Assembly (NCBI GenBank): GCA_934692665.1
Contig: CAKUUG010000018.1
Location: forward strand, 1-32,980
DNA from: an uncultured Candidatus Melainabacteria bacterium
GTDB taxonomy: Bacteria; Cyanobacteriota; Vampirovibrionia; Gastranaerophilales; Gastranaerophilaceae
Direction: 5' to 3'
Length of the DNA stretch: 32,980 bases
The notes under the pieces are model-generated. The model saw only the letters and a list, made by a program, of their open reading frames with translations, ran no database searches and had not been told where the DNA came from. The translations under genes and the position numbers were made by a program. Below are positions 28,936-32,980 of this stretch, in pieces. The stretch's first letter is position 1. Each line of letters opens with the position of its first letter.

Positions 28936-30198
28936 CTATTGGTAATTTTTAGCTTTTTTAGCTAATTCATCAGCAAGTGACGTATCTTCCCAAGGTACAT
29001 AAAAATCTTCTCTTCCGACATGCCCGTACGCAGCGAGTTTTTGGTAGAATTTGCCGTTGTTTTTAGCGGGCAAATTTCTCAAATCAAATTGTTTGATGAT
29101 TGCTGCCGGACGAAGGTCGAATGTTTCTGATACGATTTTTGCCAAATTTTCATCAGTAATTTTGCCTGTATCAAATGTATCAACTAATACAGAAACAGGT
29201 TTTGATTTTCCGATTGCATAAGCAAGTTCTATTTCGCATTTTTCTGCAAGTCCTGCTTTTACAATGTTTTTTGCAACCCATCTGGCTGCATAAGCTGCTG
29301 ATCTGTCTACTTTGGTTGGATCTTTGCCAGAAAAAGCACCGCCGCCGTGACGAGCATATCCACCATAGGTATCAACAATAATTTTTCTTCCTGTTAAACC
29401 TGCATCACCTTGTGGGCCGCCTATTACAAATCTTCCTGATGGATTGATTAAGTATTTTGTTGTTTCATCAGGTTTGATATCGTATTCTTCAAAAACAGGT
29501 TTGATAACAAGATTGATTATATCTTTTTCAATTATTTCTTGGATACGCTTATTGTTGTCGTTTCCGTTGATAATAGGGTCATGTTGAGTAGAAATTACAA
29601 TTGTATCGATTCTTTTTGGTTTTCCATCAACATATTCAACGGTTACTTGGCTTTTTCCGTCTGGTCTTAAATAATCAACAAGTTTTTGTTTTCTTATTTC
29701 AGCCAATCTATAAGCCAATTTGTGTGCTAATGCAATAGGCAATGGCATCAATTCTTTTGTTTCGTTACATGCATAACCAAACATAATACCTTGGTCGCCT
29801 GCACCTATATCAAGAGTTTCTTCTGTCGATGTTTCTGAAGAAGTATTTCTTGTTTCCAAGGCTTTATTTACGCCTGATGCAATATCAACCGATTGTTCAT
29901 CGATAGAAGTTAAAACTGCACAAGTCTTATAATCAAATCCGCCGCCTTCTTCTCCATTGTAACCGATAGATTTTATTGTATTCCTAACGACTGATGGAAT
30001 ATCTACGTAACAGTTTGAAGTTATTTCTCCACACACAAGAGCCATACCGGTTGTTACGGTAGTTTCTGCAGCTACTCTTGACTTTGGATCTTTTGACAAA
30101 AATTCATCTAAAATTGCATCTGAAATTTGGTCGCAAACTTTATCCGGATGTCCTTCTGTAACTGACTCTGATGTGAATAAAAAGTTTTTAAGTGCCAT
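28936..30198 (-). CDS. metK: S-adenosylmethionine synthetase
   Basis: A 420-residue MetK with the methionine/ATP loop EGHPDKVCDQISDAILD (H17, D19), the GAGDQGIMFGYACNET hexapeptide-type loop and GGPQGDAGLTGRKIIVDTYG with the P-loop-like GGGAFSGKDPTKVDRSAAY. It makes SAM from methionine and ATP. AAGGAG is 6 nt before ATG. Its ~59-nt leader can form a pseudoknot that takes in this ribosome site, suggesting translational control. In a linked pathway the mtaP gene elsewhere in the window salvages the thio-nucleoside that SAM use produces. Confidence 0.97.
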   Translation of the reverse strand: MALKNFLFTSESVTEGHPDKVCDQISDAILDEFLSKDPKSRVAAETTVTTGMALVCGEITSNCYVDIPSVVRNTIKSIGYNGEEGGGFDYKTCAVLTSIDEQSVDIASGVNKALETRNTSSETSTEETLDIGAGDQGIMFGYACNETKELMPLPIALAHKLAYRLAEIRKQKLVDYLRPDGKSQVTVEYVDGKPKRIDTIVISTQHDPIINGNDNNKRIQEIIEKDIINLVIKPVFEEYDIKPDETTKYLINPSGRFVIGGPQGDAGLTGRKIIVDTYGGYARHGGGAFSGKDPTKVDRSAAYAARWVAKNIVKAGLAEKCEIELAYAIGKSKPVSVLVDTFDTGKITDENLAKIVSETFDLRPAAIIKQFDLRNLPAKNNGKFYQKLAAYGHVGREDFYVPWEDTSLADELAKKAKNYQ

Positions 30199-30257
30199 AC
30201 TTTTCTCCTTAATTTATATTATATGCACCGGTAAGGTTTTTAATTCCGACCCGGTGT
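30199..30257 (-). promoter_or_regulatory. metK leader: predicted H-type pseudoknot occluding the ribosome site (riboswitch candidate)
   Basis: The minus-strand leader has stem 1 CACCGG (30256-30251) with CCGGTG (30231-30226). The loop between them, 19 nt, is A-rich and ends in CCTTA (30236-30232). CCTTA pairs perfectly with TAAGG (30211-30207), which is part of the Shine-Dalgarno TAAGGAG. With no nucleotide between stem 2's 5' strand and stem 1's 3' strand, the helices can stack as in a classic H-type pseudoknot. Architecture recalls SAM/SAH and SAM-II riboswitches, but I see none of their conserved sequence. No SAM-I-size structure can fit. Confidence 0.6.
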
Positions 30258-30263
30258 ATTTAC

Positions 30264-30292
30264 ATTCTAGTATAAAAATTTCAATTAACCAA
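30264..30292 (-). promoter_or_regulatory. Promoter of metK
   Basis: Minus strand TTGGTT (30292-30287), 17 nt, TAGAAT (30269-30264). The expected start is about 30257, one base before stem 1 of the leader structure, which is strong positional support for both. Confidence 0.7.
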
Positions 30293-30387
30293 GCATTTAA
30301 GATGAATGTATATTTTTATTACAAAAATCATATAAATATTCAATTTTCTACAATTGTTTTTTGTTTAGAATTTTAATAGGAGATTTT

Positions 30388-31710
30388 ATGAGCATAGTAC
30401 AACTTTTAAAAAAGAAAATAAATAGAATTATTTTTACAACACCTTCGCACAACCAAAAACCAAGTTTTTCATCTGAGTACAAAAATTTTTACAAAGATGA
30501 TGTATCGGAATTTGATGGGTACGACAATTTATCAAATCCGAGAAACGATATTTTAAAAGCACAAGCCTACGTATCGAATGTTTTTAAAACAGGGCAGACA
30601 TTTTTTGTAACACAAGGTGCAACGACTGCAATTTTGGCTTCTATGAAAACATTAATAAATCCAAATGACAAAGTTCTTGTTGCAAGAAACTGTCACAAGG
30701 CTGTGTACAGTGGATTGGTGTTTACTTGTGCCGATGTTGATTGGTTAATGCCTGAAGTTGATGAAGAGTGGGGAATTTACACCCATATAGATTTAAAAAA
30801 ACTTGATTCAACTCTAAAATTGAATGATTACAAGGTTTTTATCATGACGAGTCCTACTTACGAAGGTGTAAATTCGGATATAAGTGCAATTTCTGAAATA
30901 TGTCAACAAAACAACACATATTTAATAGTTGATGAAGCCCATGGCTCTTTGTATAATTTTTCATCAAAATTCCCTAAAACTGCAATAGAACAAGGTGCAG
31001 ATGTTTCAGTTAATTCTTTGCATAAAACAGCTGGTGCTCTTAATCAAACTGCACTTTTGCATGTAAATTCCAACATAAGAAATGTAGATATTTCAGAATT
31101 TCAAAAAGGTCTGAATTTGTTTCATACAACTTCTCCATCTTATCCTTTGTTAAAAAATATTGAACAATGCATCAGATATTTGAATTCTAAAAAAGGAAAA
31201 GCCGAAATAGAAAAATTAATTTCAAATATTACAAAATTTAAACAAGAATTGTCAAAATTTGATGTAGAATTTTTTGATAAAAATCACGATATAACAAAAA
31301 TTTTACTCAGAAAAAAAGGTATTTCAGCGGATAAATTGTCAGAATTTCTTTTTGATAAATACAAAATCGAAGATGAATTGAACAATTCGATTTGTTGCCT
31401 TTATTTGACCGGAGTCGGCACTACAAAAAGTAAATTAAATAAACTAAAAACAGCCCTCCAACATGTGCCGATTGAAAAAGATTTTGAATATGAAAAAATT
31501 GATTTTCAACCGCATCCAAATAAAAAACTCAATCCTTGGCAGGCTTTTAGCTATAAAAGTGTTCAAAAGCCAAAAGAAAGTGTTTTGCATAATATTTCAA
31601 AAGATATGATTTTACCTTATCCTCCGGGAATCGGAATTTTGTATCCGGGAGAATCAATTCAAGACTGGCATTTAAAATATTTAGATAGTATTGTAAATGT
31701 TATTGAATAA
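30388..31710 (+). CDS. PLP-dependent Orn/Lys/Arg-type decarboxylase
   Basis: A 440-residue fold-type I PLP enzyme of the Orn/Lys/Arg decarboxylase major-domain family. The ATG at 30388 has AGGAG 5 nt upstream; a TTG at 30361 would add nine residues without a ribosome site. The PLP lysine is K213 in NSLHKTAGALNQTA, with DEAHGSLY (PLP-ring Asp and His), QGATTAIL and TSPTYEGV ahead of it. The C-terminal domain ends with LPYPPGIGILYPGE. Which amino acid it uses is unclear; arginine, lysine or ornithine are the usual ones, and a polyamine role is likely. It is followed 26 nt later by deoB. Confidence 0.9.
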   Translation: MSIVQLLKKKINRIIFTTPSHNQKPSFSSEYKNFYKDDVSEFDGYDNLSNPRNDILKAQAYVSNVFKTGQTFFVTQGATTAILASMKTLINPNDKVLVARNCHKAVYSGLVFTCADVDWLMPEVDEEWGIYTHIDLKKLDSTLKLNDYKVFIMTSPTYEGVNSDISAISEICQQNNTYLIVDEAHGSLYNFSSKFPKTAIEQGADVSVNSLHKTAGALNQTALLHVNSNIRNVDISEFQKGLNLFHTTSPSYPLLKNIEQCIRYLNSKKGKAEIEKLISNITKFKQELSKFDVEFFDKNHDITKILLRKKGISADKLSEFLFDKYKIEDELNNSICCLYLTGVGTTKSKLNKLKTALQHVPIEKDFEYEKIDFQPHPNKKLNPWQAFSYKSVQKPKESVLHNISKDMILPYPPGIGILYPGESIQDWHLKYLDSIVNVIE

Positions 31711-31736
31711 AACTATTTTATTTCAAGGAGTATTTT

Positions 31737-32870
31737 ATGAAAAAACGAGCAATAATGATGGTTATAGATTCCATGGGTTGTGGTGCTTTAGAAGATGCAA
31801 AAGACTATGGAGATGATCTTAGCTGTAACACTATATGCAATCTTGCATCCATAACAGGCGGACTCAATGTTCCTAATTTTGAAAAAATGGGATTGGGCAA
31901 TATTGTTGATATTAAAGGTGTAAAAAAAGTTGAAAATCCGACCGCTGATTTTGGTATTTTAAAAATGAAATCAAAAGGGAAAGATACAACAACAGGTCAT
32001 TGGGAACTTATGGGGCTTGTGCTTGAAAATCCTTTTAAAACATATAAAAAATTCGATGAAAACATTATAAATGAATTTATAAAAAGAACTTCATGTAAGG
32101 GTATTTTGGGCAATTATCCGGCTTCCGGTACAAAAATAATTGAAGAATTAAATTCTGAACACCAAAAAACAAAATATCCTATTATTTATACTTCTGCAGA
32201 TAGTGTTTTTCAAATTGCTTTGGATATTGATTTGATACCCGTTGAAACTCTTTATGAATGGTCAAAAATAGCCAGAGAAATTTTAGATGAATATAATTGT
32301 GGAGTATCAAGAGTAATTGCTAGACCTTATAAAATAATTGATAACAAACCAACAAGAATAGGCGGTTTAAGACACGATTATTCTGTTGTTCCGCCTAGAG
32401 ACACTGTTTTAAATATGCTTGAAAAAAATGGAAAAAAAGTTCTGGGTATCGGAAAAATATTTGATATTTTTGTTGGTTCAGGAGTTAGTGAAAAAATTCT
32501 TACAAAAGGTAACACTGATGGTCTAAATAAAACCCTTGAAGCAATTAAAACTTCAAATTGTGATTTTATATTTACAAATCTTGTTGATACTGATATGTTA
32601 TATGGTCATAGACGTGACAGTTTTGGCTATAAAAAAGCAATAGAAGAAATTGATTCTTATTTACCTGAATTTATAAAAAATATGACAAATGACGATATTT
32701 TAATTATCACGGCAGACCATGGCTGTGACCCTACTTTTAGAGGTACTGACCATACTCGAGAACAAGTTCCTTATTTAATGTTTTCAAAAACAAATTCTGG
32801 CAAAAATATAGGCATAAAAGATGATTTTACTTATGTTTCAGAAGTAATAAAAGAGCATTTGTTAAATTAA
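31737..32870 (+). CDS. deoB: Phosphopentomutase
   Basis: A 377-residue alkaline-phosphatase-fold mutase. Metal and phospho-site motifs are IDSMGCGALEDA near the start, DTTTGHWELMGL (the Thr becomes phosphorylated), PASGTKIIEEL, FTNLVDTDMLYGHRRD and the final TADHGCDPTFRGTDHTRE. It interconverts ribose- or deoxyribose-1-P and -5-P, feeding nucleoside breakdown products into central metabolism. AAGGAG lies 7 nt before ATG. It shares an operon with the decarboxylase. I see no terminator after it within the window. Confidence 0.96.
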   Translation: MKKRAIMMVIDSMGCGALEDAKDYGDDLSCNTICNLASITGGLNVPNFEKMGLGNIVDIKGVKKVENPTADFGILKMKSKGKDTTTGHWELMGLVLENPFKTYKKFDENIINEFIKRTSCKGILGNYPASGTKIIEELNSEHQKTKYPIIYTSADSVFQIALDIDLIPVETLYEWSKIAREILDEYNCGVSRVIARPYKIIDNKPTRIGGLRHDYSVVPPRDTVLNMLEKNGKKVLGIGKIFDIFVGSGVSEKILTKGNTDGLNKTLEAIKTSNCDFIFTNLVDTDMLYGHRRDSFGYKKAIEEIDSYLPEFIKNMTNDDILIITADHGCDPTFRGTDHTREQVPYLMFSKTNSGKNIGIKDDFTYVSEVIKEHLLN

Positions 32871-32925
32871 GTTTATAAATTTTAATAAAAAACTACCAAA
32901 ACTTCGTTTATGATATTATTGTTAT

Positions 32926-32980
32926 ATGAACAAAAAATTAGTAATAAAAATACTTTTTTTAGTTATTACAGTAATTCTGG
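32926..32980 (+). CDS. Start of a membrane or exported protein (cut by window edge)
   Basis: ATG at 32926 opens MNKKLVIKILFLVITVIL, a basic N-terminus and a hydrophobic run that looks like a signal peptide or a membrane anchor. Only 18 codons are visible, and there is no clear Shine-Dalgarno. A TATGAT box 11 nt upstream (32909-32914) could make a near-leaderless transcript. The family cannot be named. Confidence 0.45.
   Translation, partial: MNKKLVIKILFLVITVIL

Noticed and set aside
30199..30360. SAM-I (S-box) riboswitch before metK
   Set aside because: The promoter at 30264-30292 leaves about 59 nt, too short for the four-way junction, and no kink-turn or S-box core is visible.
1..32980. 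CRISPR array, insertion sequence, prophage or integron
   Set aside because: No regularly spaced repeats, transposase, integrase or terminal inverted repeats were seen; composition looks even across the window.

Overview
The window is a very AT-rich, gene-dense piece of a bacterial chromosome. It carries a Gram-negative type IV pilus/type II secretion set with a secretin, a YggT/Ycf19 protein, a DciA-type helicase loader, GlgC, an anaerobic ferredoxin-linked 2-oxoacid oxidoreductase, and several small lineage-type proteins with openings such as MKIQNLNSTNVAF. Together these best fit a gut-type non-photosynthetic cyanobacterial relative (Gastranaerophilales / Melainabacteria / Vampirovibrionia). 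That placement is inference from gene content; no rRNA gene is present.

Layout. 1-856 (minus): a partial helical-repeat protein and a small ClpX-type zinc-finger protein. 1013-4926 (plus): a small helical protein, a DtxR/MntR-like metal regulator flanked by two operator copies, a lineage membrane protein, an unknown protein coupled to obgE. 5041-11710 (plus): PilP/GspC-like, secretin PilQ/GspD, ATPase PilB/GspE, platform PilC/GspF. 11739-11936 (minus): a 65-residue protein. 12248-17068 (plus): ferredoxin-VorB-VorA-gamma oxidoreductase, then fabH and fabF. 17144-18516 (minus): yggT, mtaP, small lineage protein. 18599-20920 (minus): corA, rfbC, rfbD. 20987-22853 (minus): small lineage protein, tRNA-Gln, uridine-kinase-like P-loop protein, small helical protein. 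22896-24817 (minus): class II aldolase and a ThiC homologue without its Fe-S motif. 24961-26908 (plus): ispH (no normal start codon) and rpsA. 27058-28296 (plus): glgC. 28314-30198 (minus): metK and dciA. 30388-32980 (plus): Orn/Lys/Arg-type decarboxylase, deoB and the start of another gene.

How the genes work together. The pilus genes form one run ending at a strong terminator. The oxidoreductase set directly precedes fabH, which suggests that branched-chain acyl-CoAs made from 2-oxoacids prime fatty-acid synthesis. MetK and MtaP make SAM and recycle the nucleoside it leaves behind.

Most noteworthy are: (1) a ~59-nt metK leader that can fold as a compact H-type pseudoknot taking in the Shine-Dalgarno, a candidate undescribed SAM-type riboswitch; (2) the ThiC-like protein that lost the radical-SAM cysteines and several substrate-site residues but kept the metal histidines, coupled to a class II aldolase; (3) the paired DtxR-type operators around the metal regulator's promoter and start; (4) ispH without ATG/GTG/TTG ahead of its first cluster cysteine; (5) two promoters placed so close to start codons that the mRNAs would be leaderless or nearly so.
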